This document shows, one piece after another, positions 1 through 6,715 of a stretch of 9,307 nt of DNA. This DNA is from Prevotella sp. GTDB taxonomy: Bacteria; Bacteroidota; Bacteroidia; Bacteroidales; Dysgonomonadaceae. Position numbers and translations under genes: made by a program. The notes beneath the pieces are model-generated. The model saw only the letters and a program-made list of their open reading frames with translations. It did not search any database and had not been told where the DNA came from. Numbering within the stretch: the stretch's first letter is position 1; each line of letters opens with the position of its first letter. The stretch covers positions 1 to 9,307 of the forward strand of contig JAISES010000086.1 in assembly GCA_031263965.1 (NCBI GenBank). Direction: 5' to 3'.

Positions 1-125
1 TTTTCAGTTTCATTACCATTTAGACTATACTCCATTATAGCCGTGTAAATCTCTCCCTGAATATCCCTCGGCAGATTTTCTATTGCCTCGTAAAAACTCC
101 TGTAAAAAATAAAACTATCCCTCAT
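1..125 (-). CDS. DUF6291-family protein, N-terminal fragment (runs off window)
   Basis: An ATG at 125-123 on the minus strand opens a frame of 41 codons that reaches the window edge without a stop. The peptide begins MRDSFIFYRSFYEAIENL and continues with LPRDIQGEIYTAIMEYSLNG. I recognise this as the conserved start of DUF6291 proteins, which usually read MRDSFIFYRSFYEAI..L, then an E-Y-x-A-I segment, then a 'Y.L.G.E' motif. These proteins occur in Bacteroidales and Firmicutes phages and mobile elements, often near replication genes. Their biochemical role is not established; a DNA-binding or replication-accessory role is only a guess. It lies 16 bp downstream of the 68-aa gene and probably shares its transcript. 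The family call is from memory of the signature; the frame and start are directly visible. Confidence 0.75.
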   Translation of the reverse strand, partial: MRDSFIFYRSFYEAIENLPRDIQGEIYTAIMEYSLNGNETE

Positions 126-141
126 GCTTATTTATCGCTAT

Positions 142-348
142 TTATTTAAATTCCAATTGGTTCTGATATCTCCTTACAAGCTCTTTTTTATACTGCCTGA
201 GAGCTTCTTTTACCATCGTTTCGTTGCGCATCAACCCGTAAGGAAGAATGCCTGATAGTCTGGCTTCACATCTGGCTATCCCGTGTCTAATTTTTTCATC
301 TGAATAAGTTTTAATTGTTCTCATATTATTTTCCTGTATTTTATTCAT
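142..348 (-). CDS. Small basic helical protein of unknown function (68 aa)
   Basis: I do not recognise a family. The 68-residue product has no cysteine pairs, membrane segment or signal peptide. It is rich in Arg, Lys and Glu, and its C-terminal half (around MVKEALRQYKKELVRRY) is predicted by eye to be an amphipathic helix. The start chosen is ATG at 348, which overlaps the stop of the upstream methyltransferase fragment by 8 bp, a spacing typical of translational coupling in this cluster. An internal Met at residue 9 (ATG at 324, MRTIKTYSDEK) is an equally plausible start. The tight position between the C5 methyltransferase and the DUF6291 gene supports a real gene. Small phage accessory proteins of this type are common, and no function can be assigned. 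Confidence 0.6.
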   Translation of the reverse strand: MNKIQENNMRTIKTYSDEKIRHGIARCEARLSGILPYGLMRNETMVKEALRQYKKELVRRYQNQLEFK

Positions 349-772
349 TAAGATAACTTAGTATATGCTTTATCACTTCAATCGTCCATCCGTTGCCGCA
401 CATCCGATATATCTGGCTGTCGCTACACTCCCATTTGTACCAATCGGGGATTGTCTGAAGGCGGGCGCATTCTGTCGGAGTTAATCGGCGAATCCGATCA
501 TTATATATGACTCCTGTTTTTGATTCAGCACTACTTGCTCCTAATGTCCCGTGCTTACAGGTTTCGTAATATGCCCTGTCAGTTTGCGACCGGTACCCCT
601 TGCCTGATCTATCGTATTGAATATAGTTGGGTGTTATCAGTAAATTGTTTTGCTCCCAGCTATTAGCCGACAAGGTGGGAGTCTTTTTCCCATGAACGCC
701 CCCTTTATTAAAACCTCTTCCCTTTTGAAGAATATATGTATCTCCTCCAAAATTGGGAACGCCGGCGTGGTA
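341..772 (-). pseudogene. DNA cytosine-C5 methyltransferase, C-terminal part (motifs IX and X), out of frame with its N-terminal half
   Basis: This frame carries the missing end of the methyltransferase at 708-1610. It contains motif IX (RRLTPTECARLQ, around 479-444) and motif X (GNGWTIEVIKHIL, around 395-357), which close the AdoMet-binding fold in C5 methyltransferases. The only start-like codon near its beginning is a TTG at 673. Homologous-looking sequence extends upstream of that codon: FGGDTYILQKGRGFNKGG, then GKKTPTLSANSWEQNN, so 673 is not a true start. The frame is open upstream to 853, where a TAA closes it. Joining it to the first half needs one extra base removed (+1 shift) somewhere in 708-853, giving a product of about 422 aa. 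The left limit 772 is where the sequence starts to look family-like. It may be a sequencing or assembly indel rather than a true pseudogene. Confidence 0.85.
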
Positions 773-1610
773 TCTGGATAATATGGCGTTGGCCTTTTGT
801 AATCCAATATTTGCCCATATCCGAATGGTTACCCCCTGAATGCGCTCCGGCCATTAAGCATGATGCTTTATCTTGACTCTTTTTCGGTTTTCCGTTTGTG
901 TCAAAAACTAAAGTCATAGATCTTTTGGATTCCCTATTACTGGACATAATACAGTAACTCTTTTCCGGTATAATACGTGGCGAAGCTTTTAATATCCTGT
1001 TGATGGTCGCCTCCGAAATATAATATTTCTCATCTACATCCTTTTCCAGAATATCGCGAAGTAAAATTCCCCTGTCTTCCGGCTGCGGTATATCTGCATG
1101 GATCTCTCCGAATAAACCTACTTGCTTAATCCTTATATTCGTCCAGTACCAACGGTTGCGGTTTTGCGCCGAAACAAGATTAGAATTGATATTTACAGGG
1201 TAGACGCCGCAATGGTCTGTTATCACTTTCATGTGGGAACGTTTCATATTCACGTTTTCGAGGAGAAACTTAACATCCGGATTCAACCCCTTTACATGGT
1301 TCAGAATATCCACGAAAACAAAGAATAAGCGGCTCTGCGGATCATCGAAAGCTAATTGTTTTCCGGCAAAGCTAAACCCTGTGCAGGGAGTCCCCGCAAG
1401 AACCAAATCGATCGAAGCCCAATCGATATCCCATGTGCGCCAGCTCTCGATATCTCCGAGTTGAATTGTCTCAGGAAAATTCAGCTGTGTCTGCTTAATG
1501 GCATGCTTATCGATCTCGGAGGCGTAATACTTATCGTATTTCATCCCGAGTTCAACAAGGGCTATTTGTGCGCACGACATACCGTCACATAATGATAATA
1601 CTATATTCAT
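708..1610 (-). CDS. DNA cytosine-C5 methyltransferase, N-terminal catalytic part, frameshifted before motif IX
   Basis: This enzyme transfers a methyl group from AdoMet to C5 of cytosine in a target DNA sequence. Visible motifs in order: motif I (LSLCDGMSCAQIAL, residues 5-18), motif IV with the catalytic Pro-Cys (AGTPCTGFSFAGK, Cys76), motif VI (ENV, 118-120) and motif VIII (QNRNR, 149-153). A target-recognition stretch follows. Motifs IX and X are absent from this frame; they lie in the next frame at 341-772. The last roughly 35 residues, Arg-rich (IPRRRSQFWRRYIY), are probably out-of-frame translation ending at a TAA at 708. The sequence resembles phage-borne solitary methylases of the Dnmt3-like branch. 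No restriction nuclease lies beside it, so protection of phage DNA from host restriction is the likely role. It begins 22 bp after the helicase-methylase stop. Activity depends on whether the frameshift is real. Confidence 0.9.
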   Translation of the reverse strand: MNIVLSLCDGMSCAQIALVELGMKYDKYYASEIDKHAIKQTQLNFPETIQLGDIESWRTWDIDWASIDLVLAGTPCTGFSFAGKQLAFDDPQSRLFFVFVDILNHVKGLNPDVKFLLENVNMKRSHMKVITDHCGVYPVNINSNLVSAQNRNRWYWTNIRIKQVGLFGEIHADIPQPEDRGILLRDILEKDVDEKYYISEATINRILKASPRIIPEKSYCIMSSNRESKRSMTLVFDTNGKPKKSQDKASCLMAGAHSGGNHSDMGKYWITKGQRHIIQIPRRRSQFWRRYIYSSKGKRF

Positions 1611-1632
1611 ATATCAAATATTGAGAGTACAT

Positions 1633-4170
1633 TCATGACGGCGACCCTTCCATTTCAAGAATGTCAAATAACATAGGAGCCAATGTGTTATTTTCTGCTT
1701 CCCTTTGGTATGTCAGCCCGTCTTTCCAATAGTCATGATTTAATTCTATCGAGAATCCGATACGTCCCGCTTTAATTGCACAATACGGAACAGTACCTAT
1801 ACCCCCGAAAGGATCGAAGACTACATCTCCTTTGTTGCTGTATTTTTCTATTAGCCTTTCTACTATATCAAGTTGTAAAGGGCAGATATGGTTCTGCCTG
1901 TTTTTTCGCGACTGCCTGCTGTTAAGGGTGCGCATCCGTACAACGTCGTCCCAAATCCAATCTTTTTTACTGACAGGATCTATGGCCATAAATGTTTTTG
2001 GAAGTTTATCTTTCTTTTCCAGATATTCGGCAAAATCGAGATGACGTTCGAAGCTGTAAATATTTTCACGTTCGAAATTCCTGAACAGTAAACGGATTCG
2101 ATCTATTTCCATAGCCGCAATATCGTATGTGTCCAACAATGTATTACCCGATGAACACCAATGTGCGTGCGAATCTATCTGATGCCTTGCAAGGGTATAA
2201 TCGCCGTGCTTTTCGTGAAAAACAGGAACATCCGCATACGCCTTTCCGGTATTTGTCGGCAGCTTCCTGAACAGAAGGATGTATTCGGGACAGCCTACGC
2301 CCATCTTTGAGCCGTCTTTGCACATTTCGGTATATCCAAGCCGGTAGGTCTGGTTGTTTTCCCGCACTACATCGGTATCTACCGTTATCATCCCGAATAA
2401 CTCGAACTTGTGTTTCATTGCGTGAAATATACATAAGGCGTGGAACGGATCGAGCGTAGGCATGCCCTTTCCCGTAGCATTTCCAAACAATATCCTGTCT
2501 TTCACATGCACGGCCATAACACGGCCTGGCTGAAGCATACGGTAACATTCGGGCGTCAGGAAATCCATTTGTTTAAAAAAGTCGTCGTTACCGGTGTTAT
2601 ATCCAAAATCATTGAATGTGGGTGTATATTCGTAATGGTTGGAGAACGGCCATGATGTGACGATAAGTCCAACGGAATTATCCGGGCGGTCGAGGCATTC
2701 GAGTATGTTGTCGTTATTTGCCGATTCAAACAGATTTCCCTTGCACACTTCACGGCTCGCAAACATCCATCTCATTAGCTTTTGTTCTACATTGACAGAT
2801 GTTAAGCCGTTTTCACGAATAATATCGACCATATTCCTGATCATTTCATTGTGTTGTGCCCACTTCTTTATAAAACGCTGGAAAATAACAGATTCCGATT
2901 CGGCATAAACAAAATAAACCGTTACTTTATGTTTTTGCATAAATCGGTAAATACGGTGTATGGCCTGAAATTTATCGTTAAACTTGTCATCGATAAACAT
3001 AATGGCTTTATGGCAGTGGTGCTGAAAGTTTATACCTTCACCCAGCATCACCGGTTTTGCGGCAAGATATTTCAAACGCCCGTGACGGAAGTCGTCAATT
3101 ATATCATCCGCTTCGTCTTCGTCCTGAGTTCCATATACCGCTTTACACCCTTTAACAGCCTTACATAACGCAAGCCGTTCATTCTCCTGGTCATGCCAGA
3201 ATAAAAAACGATCATCTCTGTTTTCGAGGCGGTTGATTATCTCTATTACCCTGTCTATTTTTTGAAACAAACTGTCTCGGCGCTCTTTAGCCGCATCGGA
3301 AAGAGACAGTGCGGATTCACGAAACATCTTGACCTGTCCGTCACGATCTGCACCGGCTGTTGAATTGTCTACATCTACAACTTCTTCGATATATTCCAGC
3401 TCAGGTAAATCATACCCCTCGTCAGAATATCCGAGATCGGAAGGCTTTGTTATAAACAGCGCCCATGTAGATACCCATATCCAAAATTGCGGCTCTTGCG
3501 AGGCTTTTAAGGTCAGGTGATTAGCCTTCGTACTATCCCTGTCGAAAAAGCGCGTTAAAGCCTGTCCCGTATCCATAACACCCAGATAGCCGGCATAATG
3601 AATCATTTCCTTATACCTGTTGGGAGCTGGGGTAGCAGTCGCTACAAACTTGTATTCGACATCTTTAAAAAGCGTCAAAAACGTTTGATAGGTTTTGGTA
3701 CCGTAACCCCTCAATACAGACGCCTCGTCAAGTGATGTCACCCGAAAACAGGAAGGTTCTATACGGACGCCTTCTTCACCGTCACGGACGCGTTCGTAAT
3801 TAGTGATCATAATGTCCGTTTGACAGTTATGAACTTCATCCATATTACGCACGTAGGTTATATTTATGCCAATATGAGCTTTTGACTGTTGTTCAAACTC
3901 CACCACGACACGTTTAGGACAAACAATAAGACCTTTACCCCCTTTATGTTTCAGAATAAGGCGTATAATCTCTATCTGCGTAACCGTTTTGTGTAATCCG
4001 AAAGATGAAAATATTGCACGGCAACCTCCGGCTATCGCCCACTTTACGGAATCTTTAACATGTGGAAATAATCCTTCCGTCATTTCGGTAATATCGACAT
4101 CAAATCCCGTTTGATGAGAAACGGCCATCTTTGATTTAAGAAAATTCAAATATTTATCTTTTGTTTTCAT
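1633..4170 (-). CDS. SNF2-like helicase fused to DNA N-methyltransferase (845 aa)
   Basis: The protein has two parts. Residues about 1-450 are a superfamily 2 helicase/translocase: motif I in the degenerate form SSFGLHKT (55-62), motif II LDEAS (147-151), motif III ATATPAPN (177-184), a GEGINFQ segment (387-393) and motif VI QAIHRIYRFMQ (402-412). Residues about 480-845 are a DNA methyltransferase of the N6-adenine/N4-cytosine type in permuted order: the catalytic motif comes first (TSWPFSNHY, 505-513) and the AdoMet-binding motif I last (DPFGGIGT, 786-793). I place the start at ATG 4170 (MKTKDKYLNF) after an A/T-rich leader. A longer frame beginning at 4251 would translate the 3' half of the tRNA-like RNA and a hairpin, so I reject it. 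Such fusions are known in phages and prophages and act as single-chain modification enzymes. The motor may scan DNA for methylation sites, but this is inference. Unusual points are His in the Walker A loop and Trp in place of the middle Pro of the S/D-P-P-Y/F motif. Confidence 0.88.
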   Translation of the reverse strand: MKTKDKYLNFLKSKMAVSHQTGFDVDITEMTEGLFPHVKDSVKWAIAGGCRAIFSSFGLHKTVTQIEIIRLILKHKGGKGLIVCPKRVVVEFEQQSKAHIGINITYVRNMDEVHNCQTDIMITNYERVRDGEEGVRIEPSCFRVTSLDEASVLRGYGTKTYQTFLTLFKDVEYKFVATATPAPNRYKEMIHYAGYLGVMDTGQALTRFFDRDSTKANHLTLKASQEPQFWIWVSTWALFITKPSDLGYSDEGYDLPELEYIEEVVDVDNSTAGADRDGQVKMFRESALSLSDAAKERRDSLFQKIDRVIEIINRLENRDDRFLFWHDQENERLALCKAVKGCKAVYGTQDEDEADDIIDDFRHGRLKYLAAKPVMLGEGINFQHHCHKAIMFIDDKFNDKFQAIHRIYRFMQKHKVTVYFVYAESESVIFQRFIKKWAQHNEMIRNMVDIIRENGLTSVNVEQKLMRWMFASREVCKGNLFESANNDNILECLDRPDNSVGLIVTSWPFSNHYEYTPTFNDFGYNTGNDDFFKQMDFLTPECYRMLQPGRVMAVHVKDRILFGNATGKGMPTLDPFHALCIFHAMKHKFELFGMITVDTDVVRENNQTYRLGYTEMCKDGSKMGVGCPEYILLFRKLPTNTGKAYADVPVFHEKHGDYTLARHQIDSHAHWCSSGNTLLDTYDIAAMEIDRIRLLFRNFERENIYSFERHLDFAEYLEKKDKLPKTFMAIDPVSKKDWIWDDVVRMRTLNSRQSRKNRQNHICPLQLDIVERLIEKYSNKGDVVFDPFGGIGTVPYCAIKAGRIGFSIELNHDYWKDGLTYQREAENNTLAPMLFDILEMEGSPS

Positions 4171-4183
4171 TTTAATGCAAATT

Positions 4184-4205
4184 TTAACCGGGCCCGATTG
4201 GTTAA
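4184..4205 (-). promoter_or_regulatory. GC-centred inverted repeat between the tRNA-like RNA and the helicase-methylase start
   Basis: The arms TTAACC and GGTTAA are perfect complements separated by 10 nt that include the palindrome CGGGCCCG. The element sits 12 bp downstream of the tRNA-like 3' end and 13 bp upstream of the methylase ATG. No U-run follows on the minus strand, so it does not look like a standard intrinsic terminator. It could be an RNA-processing hairpin, a translational control element in the methylase leader, or a protein-binding operator. Only the symmetry is observed; the role is inference. Confidence 0.35.
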
Positions 4206-4217
4206 TACTTAGTTCTA

Positions 4218-4350
4218 TGGAGCAGGCAGGAGTCGAACCTGCATGTATCAATGATTAAATTTCTGCCTGCCGGCATACTCTTGTTTAATCTTCCGGCTAA
4301 TATTATGTGATACTTACCCGCGAAGCGTCTGCCATTTCCGCCACTGCTCC
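4218..4350 (-). tRNA. tRNA-Leu-like RNA with an expanded, atypical anticodon domain
   Basis: On the minus strand the 5' strand GGAGCAG (4350-4344) pairs perfectly with the 3' strand CTGCTCC (4225-4219) as a 7-bp acceptor stem, with discriminator A at 4218 and no encoded CCA. The D arm (GCG/CGC, 4341-4325) has the loop GAAATGGCAGA, typical of leucine tRNAs. The T arm is canonical: GCAGG, loop TTCGACT, CCTGC (4242-4226). Between the D and T stems lie 82 nt instead of the roughly 33 expected. No 5-bp stem with a 7-nt anticodon loop is found there. Instead nested complements appear: GTATCA (4313-4308) with TGATAC (4250-4245), and GATTAAA (4290-4284) with TTTAATC (4259-4253); an alternative is GCCGG (4297-4293) with CCGGC (4273-4269). 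It may be a tRNA carrying an insertion, a decayed tRNA, or a tRNA-mimicking phage RNA. The amino-acid identity is suggested only by the D arm. Confidence 0.55.
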
Positions 4351-4373
4351 TTGCCACATCTATAGAGGGTTAC

Positions 4374-4556
4374 TTACAACTGGAATTTTCTTTTTAGACT
4401 ATATATTATATCAGCCATTCCATAACCTGTCATGAATGACATTATTAGAAATAAAATACATCCTACCGGACTTGGTTTCTCTGAAGATGATACAAGTAAA
4501 TTGAATGTTAAGTTGCATATTATAATAGAAAGTATCGTTGAAATAATTAATCTCAT
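4374..4556 (-). CDS. Small two-helix membrane protein (60 aa)
   Basis: The 60-residue product has two hydrophobic segments, roughly residues 3-22 and 31-52, separated by a short polar turn (SSSEKPSP). It ends in the basic tail SLKRKFQL, which predicts a hairpin with both ends probably cytoplasmic. Its ATG at 4556 overlaps the TGA of the NinG gene in an ATGA arrangement, a strong sign of translational coupling. I do not recognise a family. Its size and topology resemble small holins and other phage membrane proteins, but its position in a recombination operon rather than a lysis cassette makes that uncertain. An internal Met at residue 39 gives no better start. It is the last gene before the tRNA-like RNA. 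Confidence 0.6.
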   Translation of the reverse strand: MRLIISTILSIIICNLTFNLLVSSSEKPSPVGCILFLIMSFMTGYGMADIIYSLKRKFQL

Positions 4557-5080
4557 AACTGTTCTTTAATTTTAAGTTTATAATAGTTTATCTTTTCTTT
4601 TATTTCTCCGGTTGTTAGTTTCAGGGGCTCGTTCCTGATCTGTAATAATCTTTCGTATCGCTCGATGCCTATCCTCATAGGTAATGATAATGAGTACTCG
4701 GTAGTATTTCCATGCCGGTGCTGATTGCAGGCTACGCATTGGCCGTGGACGTTATCTTCGTTGAATCTTATATTAGGGTAGGCTCCGACTGACATAAAAT
4801 GCCCCGCGTCGTATTTTCCCGTTAAAGTACATCCGCACGATATACACGGCTTACCTTTATCTCTTAGCCGGATGTATTTATTGAATACTTTTTGCAGGTC
4901 ATTGAGCCACATAGAATGCGTTTTAAGTTTTTCTTTTGCTTTATCGGTCTTTACTTTATGCCTGGCTTTCTCCGTCAGGCAGGAAAGGCATAGGCGGGAT
5001 ACGATTATGCCGTTCCTGTACAGTGGTTCAAAGTCCTGCCTGCATGATCGGCATTTAATCAACTTTTGGGTTACAGCCAT
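4553..5080 (-). CDS. ninG: NinG/Rap family recombination nuclease
   Basis: NinG (Rap in lambda) is a structure-specific endonuclease that acts on branched recombination intermediates in Red-type recombination. The 175-aa protein has the family layout. An N-terminal zinc-ribbon-like four-cysteine cluster (CRSC at 10-13, CLSC at 31-34) is followed by a basic Lys-rich linker. The core then reads C-x2-C (79-82), DAGHF (91-95), the signature RFNEDNVHGQC (105-115) and CNQHRHGN (118-125), which supplies the HNH-type metal ligands. Length is close to that of lambda NinG (about 200 aa). The gene overlaps the NinB-like gene upstream by 10 bp and the membrane-protein gene downstream by 4 bp. The family call is firm; the exact substrate in this phage is inferred from lambda Rap. 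Confidence 0.92.
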   Translation of the reverse strand: MAVTQKLIKCRSCRQDFEPLYRNGIIVSRLCLSCLTEKARHKVKTDKAKEKLKTHSMWLNDLQKVFNKYIRLRDKGKPCISCGCTLTGKYDAGHFMSVGAYPNIRFNEDNVHGQCVACNQHRHGNTTEYSLSLPMRIGIERYERLLQIRNEPLKLTTGEIKEKINYYKLKIKEQL

Positions 5081-5508
5081 TGCCTTTGCCGGTTCATTTC
5101 TTCCTGTATATGCTCTAAAAACTTATCTTCGTTCGCTTCCGGCAGGTAAATACCCGCTTCACTCGCGCTCCAATTCCTGAATTTATCAATAGCTGTTGTC
5201 ATTTGCTTGGTACCAATGTCCCTTGAGCTTCTGGCAATAGTCACTTTTCCTAAATAATCGTCGTCGCGCTCAAAAAGAAATATGTCGGGGTTGCACAACC
5301 GCTTGAAGTATTCCTGTTTTACAAATTCAAGCGTATTTCCGGTTTCAACACAAAACCATGATATTATCAAATGCAAGTAGCTGTTCTGCGACAGTGTGCG
5401 CTTTTCCCGCTTCTCGGTAAGTTCAACTTTCTTTTTTTTATCTATCAGGAATTGAACACGAGTTAATAAACTCTTTACCCCTGTTTCCGTTGTAAGATCG
5501 AAATACAT
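5071..5508 (-). CDS. NinB-like recombination protein (probable)
   Basis: The 145-aa protein has a basic N-terminal segment (IDKKKKVELTEKREKRTLS, residues 22-40). The core carries the pattern RTLSQNSYLHLIISWF, comparable to the K-R-(S/T)-x-x-Q-N-x-x-x-x motif of NinB/Orf-type recombination mediators. Further family-like pieces follow: EFVKQEYFKRLCNPDIF, and KQMTTAIDKFRNWSASEAGIYLPE near the end. NinB (lambda Orf) binds single-stranded DNA and helps load the annealing protein. Its location between the SSB-like gene and NinG, overlapping the latter by 10 bp, matches the lambda nin order and strengthens the call. Similarity is limited to the short motif and context, so it could also be a Bacteroidales-specific phage family of unknown function. 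Confidence 0.62.
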   Translation of the reverse strand: MYFDLTTETGVKSLLTRVQFLIDKKKKVELTEKREKRTLSQNSYLHLIISWFCVETGNTLEFVKQEYFKRLCNPDIFLFERDDDYLGKVTIARSSRDIGTKQMTTAIDKFRNWSASEAGIYLPEANEDKFLEHIQEEMNRQRQWL

Positions 5509-5520
5509 AAGTCTAAATAA

Positions 5521-5814
5521 TCAGAAGGGCAAATCGTCCGTATCTGCCGCAGGCAGGTTGTTTATCTCTTCGGGCGCGGGATTTCTCGGCGTTTCGTTCC
5601 AGCGTTTCAGATTGCCGATATAGAGGGGTTTCTCTCCTTCCGCTCTTTGCTCTTTCGATTTGGACGCGATGACATTGTGCGTGTCGCCGTATTGCGACAC
5701 CGATTGTCTTTCGGCTACCGCGATATTCAGGTAAATTTTCCCGTTATCCGCTTTCTTGAACAGTTCTTTAGGGATATCCGATACGCAGATAGAGCCCATT
5801 AAAAAATCACTCAT
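5521..5814 (-). CDS. Small SSB-like single-stranded DNA-binding protein (97 aa)
   Basis: The protein ends in DTDDLPF, which matches the acidic C-terminal tip of bacterial SSB proteins (consensus DDDIPF). That tip docks partner enzymes such as exonucleases and helicases. The first 70 residues look like a small beta-rich OB-type domain (DIPKELFKKADNGKIYLNIAVAE at 13-35, then LYIGNLKRW). A Pro/Glu/Asn-rich flexible linker then leads to the tip. It is shorter than a typical SSB (150-180 aa). An internal Met at residue 6 is an alternative start. The start used overlaps the exonuclease stop by 8 bp. Neighbouring annealase and exonuclease genes make a recombination role likely. The tail is observed; the OB fold is inferred. 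Confidence 0.75.
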   Translation of the reverse strand: MSDFLMGSICVSDIPKELFKKADNGKIYLNIAVAERQSVSQYGDTHNVIASKSKEQRAEGEKPLYIGNLKRWNETPRNPAPEEINNLPAADTDDLPF

Positions 5815-6715
5815 AATTTTTATCTTTATTTTGTTTATATGTTACTTTCATATATCCCGCCTTAGGCGTTTCTTTCTTATATTTATCCGCTAATTCGGGA
5901 TTTTCTTTCTTGAATTTAGCCGCATCAAATCCGACCGACGACGTAGGGTCAACCCATGAGATTGTCACCCTGTCATCTTTGTATTGCTGTTTTTCTATAG
6001 CAGGCTGAATAACTGATAACAGTTGTTTTCTCCTTTCGTCTAAAACAGCGATCTCCTCATCAATGGCTATCAGATCTTCAATCTCAGGTGAAGTTTCTGT
6101 ATCCTTTTCCACCGGATTGACAAATTCCGTTTCGTTAAACCAGGCATCGATAAGCGATAAGATGATGCTATTGTCTATCCTGTTTACTTTCTGCAACTTA
6201 TGCTTATCTTTCCGCAACCAGATGCCGTACAGCCTGTCTACTTTCAAATGGGGATTCTGTAATTCGAACAGATAGGCGCAGATCGATAGTTGCCATGACA
6301 GGCTTTCAATATCCAGTACCGATGTGGTCTTTATCTCTCCAAGATGAACACTGCTGCCCGATGCTTTGAATACATTATCTATCATGGTGGCTATCCGTTC
6401 GTTGTCGGATACCAGGTATTCATTTTCAACAGGGATCAGGCCGTTTTCCTTTTTAATCGCCGAGTAGTTTTCGACTTCTATGCAATCTGATGTCTCGAAC
6501 ATATCGTTTGCCTGGCATTTGGAATGGATAAGGGTTCCGTATTCCGCAGCTTTGTTCAATATATGCTGTGGAATATTGCTATATTTATCAGGAAAAAGCA
6601 TTTTTGATATTATACCCGTTATTCCTTGCAGATACTTCCCGTCATTCGTTAGGTAGCAATGATTTTCCTCGAAAAATTCAACTTGCCGGTTGTAATTTAA
6701 GTTTAGATTTTGCAT
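5807..6715 (-). CDS. PD-(D/E)XK exonuclease, Cas4/RecB-like (302 aa)
   Basis: This protein probably resects double-stranded DNA ends to give the single strands used by the neighbouring annealase, as lambda Exo does for Bet. Nuclease signatures appear in order: AAEYGTLIHSK (57-66, the G-T-x-x-H motif), a segment ending in Asp113 (IATMIDNVF), HLGEIKTTS with the E-x-K pair Glu127/Lys129, and WQLSICAYLF (141-150) with the conserved Gln and Tyr of the RecB/Cas4 group. The C-terminal third has a charged probable coiled coil (around 210-245) followed by a basic domain not needed for the fold, with a short KFKKENPELADKYKKE helix. The start overlaps the annealase stop by 38 bp, in a different frame. 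The fold call is good; polarity and end preference cannot be read from sequence. Confidence 0.85.
   Translation of the reverse strand: MQNLNLNYNRQVEFFEENHCYLTNDGKYLQGITGIISKMLFPDKYSNIPQHILNKAAEYGTLIHSKCQANDMFETSDCIEVENYSAIKKENGLIPVENEYLVSDNERIATMIDNVFKASGSSVHLGEIKTTSVLDIESLSWQLSICAYLFELQNPHLKVDRLYGIWLRKDKHKLQKVNRIDNSIILSLIDAWFNETEFVNPVEKDTETSPEIEDLIAIDEEIAVLDERRKQLLSVIQPAIEKQQYKDDRVTISWVDPTSSVGFDAAKFKKENPELADKYKKETPKAGYMKVTYKQNKDKNYE

Noticed and set aside
708..853. Programmed +1 ribosomal frameshift in the C5 methyltransferase
   Set aside because: No recognised +1 slippery codon with a stop or stimulatory structure is visible at a defined point; a simple indel or assembly error is the more economical explanation.
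1122..1592. Several plus-strand frames of 68-78 aa opposite the C5 methyltransferase
   Set aside because: They run antisense to catalytic motifs of a recognised gene and show no family features; all supported genes are on the minus strand.
2144..2548. A 134-aa minus-strand frame overlapping the methyltransferase domain
   Set aside because: It lies wholly inside the 845-aa fusion gene, whose motifs are clear in its own frame, and its composition (Arg/Cys-rich, no motif) is that of an out-of-frame shadow.
4171..4251. Longer start for the helicase-methylase at 4251
   Set aside because: The extra 27 residues would be translated from the T arm and acceptor of the tRNA-like RNA and the hairpin. 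The MKTKDKY start at 4170 has a clean A/T-rich leader.
4305..4316. GTAAGTAT resembling a eukaryotic 5' splice site within the tRNA-like RNA
   Set aside because: The context is a bacterial phage with no spliceosome, and no matching group I or group II intron core fits in the roughly 50 extra nucleotides.
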